NCBI RefSeq assembly: GCF_003856495.1
Contig: NZ_CP034118.1
Span: 2,642,112-2,706,111 of the forward strand
Source: Staphylospora marina
GTDB lineage: Bacteria; Bacillota; Bacilli; Thermoactinomycetales; Thermoactinomycetaceae
Length of the DNA stretch: 64,000 nt
Direction of reading: 5' to 3'
The notes under the pieces are model-generated. The model had not been told where the DNA came from. It saw nothing but the letters and a program-made list of their open reading frames with translations, and searched no databases. The position numbers and the translations under genes were made by a program. Shown here in pieces: positions 53,957 through 63,997 of this stretch (positions within the stretch are counted from its first letter, which is position 1; each line of letters opens with the position of its first letter).

Positions 53957-55144
53957 ATGAGCAATCAGGTATACATAGGGAACGACCAAGGGTACTACGG
54001 CACCAAGGTCGTTGCCCGGGCGAACGGAAAATTTTACAAAATGTTCATCCGCAACATGGTGGTTCCCAACCGGGTGGGTGAAATCACCTACAACAATGAC
54101 CCGCACAACATCATGTACCGGGAACGCGAAGGGGACCGTGAATGGTTCTGCGGAAAACTGGCGATTGAGCAAGCCGGCGACGATGAACTGTTCGATTCGC
54201 ACAAGCGCCGGCTGTTCAGCCCGACCTGGTTCCGTGAAGAAGAATACCTGATCATGTTCCGGGTCAGCACCGGTCTGATGCTTCAGGGGAACTCGGAACC
54301 GGTGGTGTCCGTCGCCCTTCCGACCGACAGCTATATCGACTACAAGGACGAACTGAAGCGCAGGCTGGTCGGAAAACACAGCTTCGAGGTGAAACAGGGC
54401 AACCTTCCCTGGCGCAAAATCGAATTTGAAATCAAAATGGAGAACCTGTATGTGATCAGCCAGCCGATGGCCACCCTGTTCCACATTGCGCTCGACCGGG
54501 ACGGCAAACTGCTGAACGAGGATCTGTTCATCCAAAAAGTGAGCATTCACGACCTCGGCTTCGGAACGTCCGACATCGAAACCCTGCACGGCGAAACCAT
54601 CATCAAACGGCAAAGCTTCACGTCCCGTTTCGCCATGCTGTCCGTTTACGAACTGCTGGCGAAACGCCTGCTTGAATTTACCCGTCAAGTGGATCCGGAC
54701 GGACTCGGAAAAGAGTATCCGATCTGGGGATTGCCGCGCATCGTCCGCTCCGGCGAGATCAGCTTCAAAGGAAAGGTTCATGATGTCAGCACGATTGTGG
54801 CCGAATGCGTGAAAGAGATCGGACAGGCTTTGGTGGAAGAGGTATGGACCCGTCTCGACTATGCGGATGACATCACATACATCATCCTGACCGGCGGCGC
54901 CTCGATCCCGTTCAAACCCTTCTATCGGGAACGCTTCGGAGACAAACTCATTTTCGCTGAAGACTACGGCATCGAAGCCCAGTTCGCCAACGGTTTCGGA
55001 CTGTGCAAATTCGCCCAGTCCAAGGCCCGGTCGGTAAGCAGCCGCGACTTGCTGGAAGCGGCCGCCGCCATCCATCAGGAATTCTCCGTTCCCGAATCGT
55101 CGGTGGACGCCTCGAAAAAGCAAGCCGGGAAAATCAAAAAGTAA
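53957..55144 (+). CDS. ParM/StbA-type actin homologue near oriC
   Basis: A 395-residue actin-fold protein, unlike the shorter actin at 5.5 kb. Motifs are phosphate-1 VYIGNDQGYYGTKVVA at residues 5-20, phosphate-2 IHDLGFGTSDIETLHGE at about 197 and adenosine motif ILTGGASIPFKPFYRERFG at about 312. It belongs to the ParM/StbA and archaeal-actin-like superfamily. GGGAGG precedes the ATG. It sits between noc and rsmG, where Bacillus has no gene, and no RHH adapter or repeat array accompanies it. A role in origin positioning is plausible but unproven. Confidence 0.85.
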   Translation: MSNQVYIGNDQGYYGTKVVARANGKFYKMFIRNMVVPNRVGEITYNNDPHNIMYREREGDREWFCGKLAIEQAGDDELFDSHKRRLFSPTWFREEEYLIMFRVSTGLMLQGNSEPVVSVALPTDSYIDYKDELKRRLVGKHSFEVKQGNLPWRKIEFEIKMENLYVISQPMATLFHIALDRDGKLLNEDLFIQKVSIHDLGFGTSDIETLHGETIIKRQSFTSRFAMLSVYELLAKRLLEFTRQVDPDGLGKEYPIWGLPRIVRSGEISFKGKVHDVSTIVAECVKEIGQALVEEVWTRLDYADDITYIILTGGASIPFKPFYRERFGDKLIFAEDYGIEAQFANGFGLCKFAQSKARSVSSRDLLEAAAAIHQEFSVPESSVDASKKQAGKIKK

Positions 55145-55242
55145 CCCGCATCGAAATGTCCGCCGGGGCATGTTCCTCCGATGTCTTCTCGAAAGCCGTC
55201 GACAATCGGAACCGCTCCCCGGTGAACCATACGGATCCACAG

Positions 55243-55265
55243 GCCCCCAAGGATTCCTTGGGGGC
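55243..55265. terminator. palindrome after the actin gene
   Basis: GCCCCCAAGGA and TCCTTGGGGGC abut, giving an 11-base-arm hairpin about 100 bases after the actin stop, but no U run follows. Weak or partial terminator. Confidence 0.4.
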
Positions 55266-55406
55266 ATCGTTCTTCAACACCGGCCAAAGGCTCCCGCATC
55301 CTCCAAAAAATGCGGTGGCACGCCGGCTTCAAAAAAGGGATAATAGGAAGGAAAGACTTGTCCATGCACGGGTTCCCAGCAACCAGGAGGATCAGGGGGG
55401 AGAACC

Positions 55407-56699
55407 ATGACACACTTCGAACCCGGCTATGACGTGATTCTCATCGGAGCGGGAGAATCCGGGCGGGAAACGCTGAACGTTCTGGAAAACCAGGGCAAAC
55501 GGGCGTTTTACATCGAACTGGCACCGGAAACCGTGGCGACGTTGATCAGCCAAAACCCGCCCGCTTCCGAGGAAGAATCCCCCTCCCGGCCGCTTTCGGT
55601 TCAAATCGGAGACCGGGAAATGCCCATCCGTCTGTACGGCCGGCGCTTCCGGACCGCTGCCGGAGAAACGGTCACCTACACCTTGCAGATCACGGCCGAA
55701 GAATCCCCGGAAAACAGACCGGTAAACACGGAAGTGCACATGGAAGAGGACGTCCGGGAAGCGGAACCGGACGGTTGGAACGTGTCTGAAGAACCGGAAG
55801 TGCTGGAAGCGGAACAAGTGGAATACGCCTCGCCCTATACGTTCGTGAGCGAACGGGAGGCGCCTTTCAGGGAAAAATTGTCCAAGCGGCGCAAGATCTC
55901 GTTCCAGGACGCCGCTCCGGAACAGGAGACCGACATGCCGGTCTACACGCTCGAACGGCTGACCCTCAGCGATGATGAGGAAGATGATGAATGGACCCGC
56001 ACCGATTCATACGCTCCGGAGCAGGAAGCGGATGCGGCACGGGATGACCATCCTCTGTGGCAGGCCTCGCGACCGCCGGTCTATCGCGAGCGGGAACTCA
56101 AATTGCGCAAGCGGTTGTTCGCCTCAAACCGTTTGAGCCAGACCGGTCCCGCCGAAATGCCGCCGGAATCGTCGCATCAGCCGATTGCGGATTTTGCGGA
56201 ACCGCAACCGTACGTGAAAGAGTCCGTGAAGGAATCGGCCCATGAACCCGCCGCTTCCCCGGCCGAACCGGAACTGTTCCAATTGGAACCGATTTCACGC
56301 AAACGCGCCCGCTCCCAAAAGAAAGTCCGAATCCAGAAAAAACTCGACGAAATCCAGGCGGAAGCCCGCCCCGCGGCTCCCCCGGCACCCCAACCGGCGG
56401 AGGAACCCGATCCGTCGTTCTTTTCCCCCTACCCCGGGGGATTGTTCGGAGGAGGACAACCGTCCATCCAGCCATTCAGCCGTCCAACCTCCGAAAAGGA
56501 ACCGGAATCCTCCGATTCGCACGAGGCACTCAAAAAAGATGACATCGAGCTGGAAGATGCCTTTGGGGGGTACAATTCGTGGGAAGAATTCATGACCCCG
56601 TTTTCGGAGGGCAGTCGCAAACGGCAAGAGATCGACAAGGTGGAGAAACGGAAAATCGCCCTTCGCGGTCTGCACAATCTCATCAACAACCTCGGTTGA
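55407..56699 (+). CDS. unknown protein: dinucleotide-binding start, long disordered body
   Basis: I do not recognise this 430-residue protein. Residues 8-37 read as a Rossmann beta-alpha-beta (DVILIGAGESGRETLNVLEN, then QGKRAFYIE, with GxGxxG and a terminal Glu), but no complete FAD/NAD domain follows; a short beta-rich part ends near 110. Residues 110-370 are Glu/Pro/Ala-rich with basic patches (SKRRKISF, RERELKLRKRLF) and look disordered. The C-terminus GYNSWEEFMTPF...EIDKVEKRKIALRGLHNLINNLG looks folded and helical. A strong GGGGGGAG site precedes the ATG. It follows the actin gene and may be its partner; this is inference. Confidence 0.8.
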   Translation: MTHFEPGYDVILIGAGESGRETLNVLENQGKRAFYIELAPETVATLISQNPPASEEESPSRPLSVQIGDREMPIRLYGRRFRTAAGETVTYTLQITAEESPENRPVNTEVHMEEDVREAEPDGWNVSEEPEVLEAEQVEYASPYTFVSEREAPFREKLSKRRKISFQDAAPEQETDMPVYTLERLTLSDDEEDDEWTRTDSYAPEQEADAARDDHPLWQASRPPVYRERELKLRKRLFASNRLSQTGPAEMPPESSHQPIADFAEPQPYVKESVKESAHEPAASPAEPELFQLEPISRKRARSQKKVRIQKKLDEIQAEARPAAPPAPQPAEEPDPSFFSPYPGGLFGGGQPSIQPFSRPTSEKEPESSDSHEALKKDDIELEDAFGGYNSWEEFMTPFSEGSRKRQEIDKVEKRKIALRGLHNLINNLG

Positions 56700-56750
56700 C
56701 AAAAGGCCGAAAGTCTCCCGTGAATCCGGCGGGAACTTTCGGCCTTTTGT
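56699..56750. terminator. strong bidirectional terminator
   Basis: ACAAAAGGCCGAAAGT pairs perfectly with ACTTTCGGCCTTTTGT (16-base arms, 20-base interior with CCCG/CGGG). It separates the unknown plus-strand gene from the facing rsmG. Confidence 0.92.
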
Positions 56751-56752
56751 GT

Positions 56753-57472
56753 TCAAACCAACGGTTGGCGGGACGGAGTGCCGGCTTTTCGCGGATATGC
56801 TTTGGGGGTGGGAGCATTCTTGCGGACCACCACCAGATGACGGGTCCCCATGGACAGGGGAAGCTCCAATCGCTCCACGCGGACCGTCGCCTTGCCCAAC
56901 AGCGAAAACGCCCGTTTCGCTTCCCGGACCTCCTCCTGCACTTCCGCCCCTTTCATCGCGCAGAAGGTTCCGTTCACCCGGACGAACGGCAACACGTACT
57001 CCGTCAGGACGTTCATGCGGGCCACCGCACGGGCCGTCGCCACATCGAACCGCTCCCTGAACGCGGGATTCCTGGCGGCTTCCTCCGCCCGGCCGTGTAC
57101 GCACTCCACGCCTTCCAGTCCGAGCTTTTCCGTCACTTCCCTGAGAAAGCCGACCCGCTTGTTCAGGGAATCGAGGAGAACCACTTTCAGGGACGGGAAG
57201 GCAATTTTCAGCGGAATTCCCGGAAATCCGGCCCCCGTTCCCACATCGATCAGCGAACCGACTTCCCCGAAGTTCACCGCCTTGGCGGGCGACAGGGAGT
57301 CCAAAAAGTGTTTCACGTACACTTCCCGAGGCTCAGTGATGGCCGTCAGGTTCATCACCTTGTTGGTCTCCGTGAGCATGTCCAGGTACATGCTGAACTG
57401 CCCGAGTTGCCGGTCATCCAGTTCCACCCCGTACGCCCGCGCTTCCTCTCTCAGCCATTCGTTCAGATTCAC
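56753..57472 (-). CDS. rsmG: 16S rRNA (guanine-527-N7)-methyltransferase
   Basis: A 239-residue methyltransferase (GidB). Motif I is LIDVGTGAGFPGIPLKIAFP; other features are LLDSLNKRVGFLREVTEKLG, GRAEEAAR and VATARAVARMNVLTEY. GTG start with GGAGG seven bases upstream. Last gene of the mnmE-mnmG-rsmG series. Confidence 0.97.
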   Translation of the reverse strand: MNLNEWLREEARAYGVELDDRQLGQFSMYLDMLTETNKVMNLTAITEPREVYVKHFLDSLSPAKAVNFGEVGSLIDVGTGAGFPGIPLKIAFPSLKVVLLDSLNKRVGFLREVTEKLGLEGVECVHGRAEEAARNPAFRERFDVATARAVARMNVLTEYVLPFVRVNGTFCAMKGAEVQEEVREAKRAFSLLGKATVRVERLELPLSMGTRHLVVVRKNAPTPKAYPRKAGTPSRQPLV

Positions 57473-57556
57473 CGTCCGACCTCCTCAAAAAAAGGACGGG
57501 CCGCCCCGGACCGCACGGATTCCGTCCGGCCCGGCGCCACCCGGGGCCCTTCACCC

Positions 57557-59446
57557 TCACGTATTCTTCACGTACGCTTTGCCGCCCTGTTCGATGTGCA
57601 CCATCAGAATGGAAATGTCCGACGGATTCACGCCGGAAATCCTCGATGCCTGTCCCAGGGAGAGCGGGCGGATCTTTTTCAGTTTTTCCCGGGCTTCGGT
57701 GGAGATGCCCATGATTTTGTCGTAATCCACCCAATCGGGAATCCGCTTTTCTTCCATGCGGCGCATTTTCTCCACCTGCTCCAGGGCTTTTTTGATGTAC
57801 CCTTCGTACTTGAGCTGGATTTCCACTTGTTCGGCCACTTCCGCCGGAACGGGCTCGGGGGCGGGGGACATGTTCGCGATTTCCCGGTATCCCAGTTCCG
57901 GACGTTTGATCAGGGTGGCCAACTCGACGGCGTTGTTGATTTCGGAGCTGCCCGCTTCCCGCAGAACGGCTTGCACTTCCGGCACGGGTTTCACCTTGGT
58001 TGCGCGCAGTCTGGCGATTTCCCGTTCGACGGCTTCTTTTTTCTCCAGGAAGCGTCTGTAACGTTCTTCGGAAATCAGGCCGATCCGGTAGCCGATCTCC
58101 GTGAGCCGCATGTCCGCATTGTCGTGCCTGAGGAGCAGCCGGTACTCCGCCCTGGAAGTGAGCAAGCGGTACGGTTCGTTGGTTCCCTTGGTGACCAGAT
58201 CGTCGATCAACACGCCGATGTATGCCTGCGAACGATCGAGGACGAGGGGTTCTTTCCCCTTGACCTTGAGCGCGGCATTGATGCCGGCCATGATGCCCTG
58301 GCCGGCCGCTTCCTCGTATCCGGACGTCCCGTTGAGCTGTCCGGCGGTAAACAGGTTTTCCACCTTCTTCGTCTCCAGGGTCGGCCACAACTGTGTCGGC
58401 ACGATGGCATCATACTCGATCGCATACCCGGTCCGCATCATTTCCGCGTTTTCCATGCCTCGGATGGTGCGCAGAATCTTGAGCTGAACATCCTCCGGCA
58501 AACTGGTGGACAGGCCTTGCACGTACATCTCCGCCGTATCCCGGCCTTCCGGTTCGATGAAGATCTGGTGCCGTCCCTTGTCGGCGAACCGGACGATCTT
58601 GTCCTCGATGGACGGGCAATAGCGGGGACCCGTTCCTTCGATGATGCCCGAGTACATCGGGGCCCGGTGCAGGTTTTGCCGGATGATCTCGTGCGTCCGT
58701 TCGTTGGTGTAGGTGAGCCAACAGGGAAGCTGGTCCATGATGAATTCGGTCGTTTCGTAGGAAAACGCTCTCGGAACGTCATCGCCCGGCTGGGGCTCCA
58801 TCACGTCGGTATCGAGGGTGTTCCGGTTGACGCGGGGAGGCGTTCCCGTTTTGAAGCGCACCATCTGAAAACCCAATTCCTGCAGATGAAGGGACAGGTT
58901 GACCGACGGCTGCTGGTTGTTGGGACCGCTCTCATAGGACAGGTCGCCGATGATGATGCGCCCGCGCAAATAGGTCCCGGTGGTGAGCACGACGGCTTTG
59001 GACCGGTATTCCGCCCCCGTCCGGGTGATCACTCCGTGACACACCCCGCTTTCGACGATCAAGCGTTCCACCATGTCCTGGCGAACCGTCAGCCCGGGCG
59101 TGTGTTCCAACGTCTTTTTCATCTCTTTCTGGTACAGGACTTTGTCCGCTTGGGCGCGCAAGGCATAAACGGCCGGTCCCTTTCCGGTGTTCAGCATGCG
59201 CATCTGGATGTGCGTTTTGTCGATGTTGCGCGCCATCTCTCCGCCGAGGGCGTCGATTTCGCGGACGACATGCCCTTTCGCCGGTCCCCCGATGGACGGA
59301 TTGCACGGCATGTAGGCGATGGTGTCCAGGCTGAGCGTGAGCAGCAACGTGGAACAACCCATGCGGGCGGAGGCCAGGGCCGCTTCGCAGCCGGCATGTC
59401 CCGCCCCCACGACGATGACGTCATAACGGCCGGCGTCATATCCCAT
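57557..59446 (-). CDS. mnmG: tRNA uridine-34 carboxymethylaminomethyl synthesis protein MnmG
   Basis: FAD-dependent partner of MnmE (GidA) that modifies wobble uridines. The 629-residue protein has the FAD motif [20 protein letters not shown], the GidA signatures [20 protein letters not shown] and [12 protein letters not shown], and the C-terminal helical domain ending [17 protein letters not shown] precedes the ATG. Confidence 0.97.
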   Translation of the reverse strand: MGYDAGRYDVIVVGAGHAGCEAALASARMGCSTLLLTLSLDTIAYMPCNPSIGGPAKGHVVREIDALGGEMARNIDKTHIQMRMLNTGKGPAVYALRAQADKVLYQKEMKKTLEHTPGLTVRQDMVERLIVESGVCHGVITRTGAEYRSKAVVLTTGTYLRGRIIIGDLSYESGPNNQQPSVNLSLHLQELGFQMVRFKTGTPPRVNRNTLDTDVMEPQPGDDVPRAFSYETTEFIMDQLPCWLTYTNERTHEIIRQNLHRAPMYSGIIEGTGPRYCPSIEDKIVRFADKGRHQIFIEPEGRDTAEMYVQGLSTSLPEDVQLKILRTIRGMENAEMMRTGYAIEYDAIVPTQLWPTLETKKVENLFTAGQLNGTSGYEEAAGQGIMAGINAALKVKGKEPLVLDRSQAYIGVLIDDLVTKGTNEPYRLLTSRAEYRLLLRHDNADMRLTEIGYRIGLISEERYRRFLEKKEAVEREIARLRATKVKPVPEVQAVLREAGSSEINNAVELATLIKRPELGYREIANMSPAPEPVPAEVAEQVEIQLKYEGYIKKALEQVEKMRRMEEKRIPDWVDYDKIMGISTEAREKLKKIRPLSLGQASRISGVNPSDISILMVHIEQGGKAYVKNT

Positions 59447-59460
59447 TTCTTTTCACCTCT

Positions 59461-60837
59461 TCATTTGCCGAGACAGAATTGGGAGAAGATCTGGTCGATC
59501 AGGTCTTCGGCCACCGCATCTCCGATGATTTCCCCCAGGGTCTGCCACGCGTTTTTCAGATCGATCTCCACCATGTCCAGCGGAACCCCGGCATCAATCC
59601 CCGAAATGCAATCCCGCACGCTTTGCAATGCTTTTTTCAACAGGTGAACATGGCGGGCATTGGTGACGTAGGTCCCGTCCGCCGCTTCCACCTGCCCCGT
59701 CCGAAACAATCGTTCGATGGCCGCCTCCAGATCGCCGATTCCCCGCTCCTCCTTGATCGAAGCGGTGATGAGCGGCTTGTCGCCGATCAGGTTCCGCACC
59801 TCGTCAAGGTCGATGTGCTGCGGCAGGTCCGTCTTGTTGACAATCACCACGGCCGTCCGTTCCCGGATCAAACCGATCAATCTCCGATCCTCTTCACTCA
59901 GGGGTTCCGTCCCGTTGAGCACGAGAAGAACGAGATCGGCCTGTTCCATGGCCTGTTTCGATCGCTCCACTCCGATCCGTTCGACGACGTCCTCCGTCTC
60001 CCGGATGCCCGCCGTATCCAGCAAACGCAGCGGAATCCCCCGGACATTCACATATTCCTCGATCACGTCCCGGGTGGTGCCGGGAATGTCGGTGACGATG
60101 GCTTTGTTCTCCTGGGTGAGCGTGTTCATCAGCGAGGATTTTCCGACGTTGGGCCGTCCGATGATCACGGTGGAAATGCCTTCGCGGAAAATTTTGCCCT
60201 GGCGGGCGGTGGCGAGGATGCGTTCGATGTCCGCACCGATCGATCGGCAGCGGTCCCGCAGATAGCGTGCGGTCATTTCTTCCGCATCGTATTCGGGATA
60301 ATCCACGTTGACGGCCAAGTGCGCCAACGTTTCCAGGATCTCGTGCCGAAGCTTTTGAATCAGGCGGGAGAGCCTTCCTTCCTGTTGTCCCAGGGCGATT
60401 TTGGCCGCCCGGTCCGTTTTGGCCCGGATGAGATCGATCACCGCCTCCGCCTGGGACAGATCGATCCGCCCGTTCAAAAACGCCCGCTTGGTGAATTCCC
60501 CGGGCTCCGCCAGGCGTGCTCCCGCATCGAGCACGGCCTCAAGCACGTTGCGGACGGAAATCATGCCGCCATGGCAACTGATTTCCACCACGTCTTCCCG
60601 GGTGAACGTCCGGGGCGCTCTCATGACGGTCACCAGCACTTCATCCAATTTCTCTTCCGTGTCCATTCTCACGATGAACCCGTAATGAACGGTATGGGAG
60701 GGAACTTCCTTGAGCTTCGCTTTTCCCCGATATATCCGATCCGCAATGTCCGTCGCCTCCGGACCGCTGATGCGGATCACGGCGATTCCCCCTTCTCCGA
60801 CGGGGGTGGACACCGCGGCGATCGTATCGTGTTCCAT
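59461..60837 (-). CDS. mnmE: tRNA modification GTPase MnmE
   Basis: A 458-residue GTPase (ThdF/TrmE) that works with MnmG. The formyl-THF-binding N-domain starts [19 protein letters not shown]; the G domain has [12 protein letters not shown], the switch [18 protein letters not shown] and VNKTDL; the C-terminus is the invariant CLGK (FCLGK). AGAGGTG precedes the ATG at 60837. Confidence 0.97.
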   Translation of the reverse strand: MEHDTIAAVSTPVGEGGIAVIRISGPEATDIADRIYRGKAKLKEVPSHTVHYGFIVRMDTEEKLDEVLVTVMRAPRTFTREDVVEISCHGGMISVRNVLEAVLDAGARLAEPGEFTKRAFLNGRIDLSQAEAVIDLIRAKTDRAAKIALGQQEGRLSRLIQKLRHEILETLAHLAVNVDYPEYDAEEMTARYLRDRCRSIGADIERILATARQGKIFREGISTVIIGRPNVGKSSLMNTLTQENKAIVTDIPGTTRDVIEEYVNVRGIPLRLLDTAGIRETEDVVERIGVERSKQAMEQADLVLLVLNGTEPLSEEDRRLIGLIRERTAVVIVNKTDLPQHIDLDEVRNLIGDKPLITASIKEERGIGDLEAAIERLFRTGQVEAADGTYVTNARHVHLLKKALQSVRDCISGIDAGVPLDMVEIDLKNAWQTLGEIIGDAVAEDLIDQIFSQFCLGK

Positions 60838-60911
60838 GGTGTCACCTCTGGGTTTTGCCTGTATTGTCATCTTAGCATAACCGCCTGAGGGCGGCAAAAA
60901 CAGGAGAATAA

Positions 60912-60935
60912 GAAAAAACTCCCCCGTCGGGGAGC
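60912..60935 (-). terminator. terminator of the jag transcript
   Basis: Read leftward, CTCCCC and GGGGAG around GACG are followed by TTTTTTCTT, about 30 bases after jag and before mnmE. Confidence 0.85.
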
Positions 60936-60964
60936 ACGATGGACCGCAAAGAATTCTCCAAGCG

Positions 60965-61594
60965 TCAGGTCGTCGGCAGAATCACCACGCGGCGATTCGG
61001 CTCCTCGCCCACGCTGCGCGTCTTCAGCCGATGGGTTTTCTTCACCCGCTGGTGGATCAGTTTCCGTTCATGCCTGGGCATCGGATCCAACTCAACCTCT
61101 TGCCCCGTCCGAAGAACGAGACTCGCCATCCTGTCCGCCAACAGCAGCAGGGATTCCTCCCGCCGCTTCCGGTACTCGGCCACGTCCAGCCGAAACCGGA
61201 CGCGCTTGTCGGCATCGCGGTTGGCGGTCGCGTTGACCAGCAACTCCAGGCTTTCCAGCACCAGACCGCGCTTGCCGATGAGCAGCCCCGCATCGCCGGA
61301 GAGGACCTTCACCTCAAGGTCGGCCCGGGAAGATCCGCAAGCCGTGATCTCCGTTTCCACCCGAAGCCCCAGCCGTTCGGCCACGCCGCGGATGAACCGG
61401 ACCGCCTCTTCCCGGGGATCGGTCACCACTTTCTCCGCTTCGATGATCGCGGGTCTGGAAAACAGGCCGAAGAAGCCTTTTTTCGCTTCGCGGACCACTT
61501 CGATCCGGAGCCGGGAGCGGGGCGCCTTGAGCCGGCGGCAAGCTTCTTTCACCGCTTCTTCCACGCTCGCGGCCCGGATGACCAGCCTGTTCAA
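60965..61594 (-). CDS. jag: RNA-binding protein Jag (KhpB)
   Basis: A 209-residue protein with a Jag-N domain ([36 protein letters not shown]), a KH domain ([20 protein letters not shown]) and an R3H domain ([20 protein letters not shown]). It links RNA binding to cell-wall synthesis in Gram-positives. TTG start at 61594 overlaps the yidC stop (TTGA), with AGGGG seven bases upstream. Confidence 0.93.
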   Translation of the reverse strand: MNRLVIRAASVEEAVKEACRRLKAPRSRLRIEVVREAKKGFFGLFSRPAIIEAEKVVTDPREEAVRFIRGVAERLGLRVETEITACGSSRADLEVKVLSGDAGLLIGKRGLVLESLELLVNATANRDADKRVRFRLDVAEYRKRREESLLLLADRMASLVLRTGQEVELDPMPRHERKLIHQRVKKTHRLKTRSVGEEPNRRVVILPTT

Positions 61595-62343
61595 CGCGCG
61601 GCCCCTTCCGCCAGTTTGTCTTTCTTCTTGCGGAAGAAAATCAGGTACTGCAGGATGGTGAAGATGTTCGAGTACACCCAGTACAGGGAAAGCGCCGCCG
61701 GGAACTGATAGGCCAGCACGAAAATCATGACCGGCATCACCCACAGCATCACTTTCATCTGCGGGTTGTCGGCGGAACCGGTGGCGATCAGCTGAATGTA
61801 AGTGGTGACGGCCGCCAGGATCGGCAGGATGAAGTACGGATCCGCCTTGCCGAGTTCAAGCCACAGAAATTCGGACGTCCGGATGTGCGGATTGTACATG
61901 ATCGCCTGATAAAACGCGAACAGAATCGGAAGCTGCACCAGCATCGGCAAGCAACCCGCCATCGGATTGACGCCTTCCTTCTGGAACAGTTTCATCGTCT
62001 CTTCCTGCATTTTTTGCGGGTTGTTCTTGTACTTCTCGCGGATCTTCACCATCTGGGGCTGGATCTGTTTCATCGCTTCCGCGCTCTTTTGCTGTTTCCA
62101 GGTGAGCGGGAAGACCGCCAGGCGGACCAGGAAGGTCACCACCAGGATCGACAACCCGAAATTTCCGAGGATGTTTTTGAATCCGTCCAACAGTCCGGAC
62201 AGCGGAAGCACCAGCAGTTTGTCCCACCAGCCGGCGTTTTCGGGATCTATCTCGTACTTGACATCAGTGGGCGCGCAACCTGAGAGCAGGACAACGGCCA
62301 TGACCAAAAGCAGAATGATTGCAGCGGAGCGTTGCCGTTTCAA
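61591..62343 (-). CDS. yidC: membrane protein insertase YidC/SpoIIIJ
   Basis: A 250-residue insertase with a lipoprotein signal (AAIILLLVMAVVLLSGC, lipobox LSGC) and five predicted helices. Signatures are FGLSILVVTFLVRLAVFPL, KYKNNPQKMQEETMKLFQKEGVNP (split) and CLPMLVQLPILFAFYQAI. A TTG at 62343 fits both the signal peptide and AGGAGGAG. The Bacillus counterpart is SpoIIIJ, needed in sporulation. Confidence 0.95.
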   Translation of the reverse strand: MKRQRSAAIILLLVMAVVLLSGCAPTDVKYEIDPENAGWWDKLLVLPLSGLLDGFKNILGNFGLSILVVTFLVRLAVFPLTWKQQKSAEAMKQIQPQMVKIREKYKNNPQKMQEETMKLFQKEGVNPMAGCLPMLVQLPILFAFYQAIMYNPHIRTSEFLWLELGKADPYFILPILAAVTTYIQLIATGSADNPQMKVMLWVMPVMIFVLAYQFPAALSLYWVYSNIFTILQYLIFFRKKKDKLAEGAAR

Positions 62344-62385
62344 CGAAAACTCCTCCTTGTATTTCAAGCGGTTTCCCGCAATCTG

Positions 62386-62625
62386 TCAGCGGGATTTGCG
62401 CCAAAATTCCACCTTTTCGGGAACCTCGTCAAATCCGCCGGGATGAAACGGATGACATTTGACCAACCTCCGGACGAGCAGCCACAAGCCGATCAGAACG
62501 CCGTGACGCTCGATGGCGATCAATCCGTATTCCGAGCAAGTCGGAACAAACCGGCAGACCGGGGGTTTGAGTGGTGAAAGAAAGCGCCGGTACACACGAA
62601 TGAGAAAGAGCAGCACTTGTTTCAA
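62386..62625 (-). CDS. yidD: membrane protein insertion efficiency factor YidD
   Basis: A small protein of 79 residues with the family core [31 protein letters not shown] and [13 protein letters not shown]; two or three conserved cysteines are present. It sits between rnpA and yidC as usual. A TTG at 62625 is preferred because the first ATG directly abuts GGGGGAG. Confidence 0.92.
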   Translation of the reverse strand: MKQVLLFLIRVYRRFLSPLKPPVCRFVPTCSEYGLIAIERHGVLIGLWLLVRRLVKCHPFHPGGFDEVPEKVEFWRKSR

Positions 62626-62651
62626 CGCCATCTCCCCCTTCGTTTCCGGAT

Positions 62652-63005
62652 TCAGGACGGAGGAGCGGCACGGAAAATGCCGGCCCGGCGATAGACATGC
62701 CGCAGGCTGGATTTCACCTGCTGATAATCCATGGAAGCCGCGCCGGTCCGGGCGATCACCACGAAATCGATCCCCGGTTTCAGTTCGGGAATCCAGTGAC
62801 GCGTCACTTCCTTGACCAGACGCCGGATCCGGTTGCGAACCACCGCCTTCCCCACCTTTCGGCTCACCGAAACGCCGATCCGCGGGGGACCGTCCCCTTT
62901 CCTGGAGAGGACCACCACCACAAACTGACGGTTGGCGGAGGACTCGCCGGATTGGAACACCCTGCGAAAGTCGTTTCGCCTCTTCAGACGGTATTCTTTC
63001 TGCAC
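62652..63005 (-). CDS. rnpA: ribonuclease P protein component
   Basis: A 117-residue basic cofactor of RNase P that helps bind pre-tRNA. The RNR signature [20 protein letters not shown] is at about residue 50; the start [16 protein letters not shown] is typical. GTG start with GGGAGG nine bases upstream. Confidence 0.95.
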   Translation of the reverse strand: MQKEYRLKRRNDFRRVFQSGESSANRQFVVVVLSRKGDGPPRIGVSVSRKVGKAVVRNRIRRLVKEVTRHWIPELKPGIDFVVIARTGAASMDYQQVKSSLRHVYRRAGIFRAAPPS

Positions 63006-63127
63006 AGGTCTTTTCCTCCCGTCTTCATCCGGTCCAATTCCATTATAGAGCAAAACGGACGGGATTAAACCACACAATTTGACCGCGCCTCACAGGGGGC
63101 ATTCCCGGGAATCGCACGGCGGACAGG

Positions 63128-63154
63128 AAAAAAGGCCACATCAAACGAGTGGCC
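63128..63154 (-). terminator. hairpin between rpmH and rnpA
   Basis: Read leftward, GGCCAC and GTGGCC around a nine-base loop are followed by TTTTTT, just after the rpmH stop. It probably gives rpmH higher expression than rnpA. Confidence 0.8.
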
Positions 63155-63156
63155 TC

Positions 63157-63291
63157 TCAAGCGGACAGAACTTTTCTGCCTTTTCTTCTGCGTCTGGCAA
63201 GAACCTTCCGTCCGTTTTTGGTGCTCATGCGGGCACGGAACCCGTGAACGTTCTTGCGTTTGCGGTTGCTCGGCTGAAACGTGCGTTTCAT
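63157..63291 (-). CDS. rpmH: 50S ribosomal protein L34
   Basis: A 44-residue basic protein, [20 protein letters not shown] followed by [20 protein letters not shown] and VLSA, matching L34 across its length. It is the first gene of the rpmH-rnpA-yidD-yidC-jag series and lies next to oriC, as in most bacteria. Confidence 0.97.
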   Translation of the reverse strand: MKRTFQPSNRKRKNVHGFRARMSTKNGRKVLARRRRKGRKVLSA

Positions 63292-63417
63292 GTTCAAGCC
63301 TGGCCGGACCCAGCCCCTTTCGGTTCTCCGGCACGTCCGCATGGACGGTGCGGGAGGGGCTGCCGCTCCAGGAAACCTCCCTTCACGTCAAAATATTCCC
63401 GACGGACAATCTCCATC

Positions 63418-63447
63418 ATTATATCGACTTTCAGCCAGACCTGTCAA
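63418..63447 (-). promoter_or_regulatory. sigma-A promoter of rpmH
   Basis: Read leftward, perfect TTGACA and perfect TATAAT with an 18-base spacer, about 130 bases before rpmH. Confidence 0.88.
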
Positions 63448-63599
63448 GAAATCCGGGCCTTCCCGCCTTGTCGGCGTTGACGGCTCCCCGATCCCGAAAT
63501 CGCTCCCCCCGAGCGGCGGACAACCCGTATTCCGTCAAGTTTCCGCCGTCACTCACCGGCACCGGATTTGTCTTCTTTTTTTCGGCAAAAGCATCCACA

Positions 63600-63960
63600 T
63601 GTGGACAAACATGTTTTCGGAATTGTTCACATGTGGATAACCCGTCCGGCCGATCCACCGGTTATCCCGCGGTTATCCTCCTTTTTTCCACAAAATCCGC
63701 AATCTGTGGATGAATCAACCCGGGAAACTGTGAATCTGTGGACAACCGGGCAAATCTCATTGTAAATACTGGTATCTTTTGATATTCTATTTGTGTTTTC
63801 CCCGTGGATAAGTGACGCAATCCGACAGGATCATCCACAGTTTGTGGATAATTCTTTCCACCGAAACCCACAGGATGTGCATAAGGTTATTCACAGGCTG
63901 TGGATATTGTTGATAAAAATTGGAAAACGGCTCCGCAAACGGGCCTTGACCTGTGGACAA
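63600..63960. other. oriC: oriC, DnaA-box array upstream of dnaA
   Basis: Two perfect DnaA boxes (TGTGGATAA at 63632 and 63843) and about nine single-mismatch boxes lie here, for example TGTGGACAA at 63600, 63737 and 63952, TGTGGATGA at 63705, CGTGGATAA at 63803, TCATCCACA at 63831, TTATTCACA at 63887 and TGTGGATAT at 63899. An AT-rich stretch (63750-63800) could aid unwinding, although in Bacillus the unwinding element lies after dnaA, outside this window. Confidence 0.92.
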
Positions 63961-63997
63961 GCATCGGTGAAAAAAACGGGCCCCGGAGGGAGGGACT

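Noticed and set aside
55316..55333. TGGCAC-GCCGG-CTTCA as a second sigma-54 promoter
   Set aside because: The -12 element lacks the required GC, and no enhancer-binding regulator is nearby.
57309..57318. TGTTTCACGT inside rsmG
   Set aside because: Only the left half of a parS; the right half (ACACTT) does not match.
56579..59647. 1022-codon open frame on the plus strand
   Set aside because: It lies opposite mnmG and rsmG; its translation is His/Arg/Gly-rich without family features. GC-rich codon use on the minus strand keeps this frame open.
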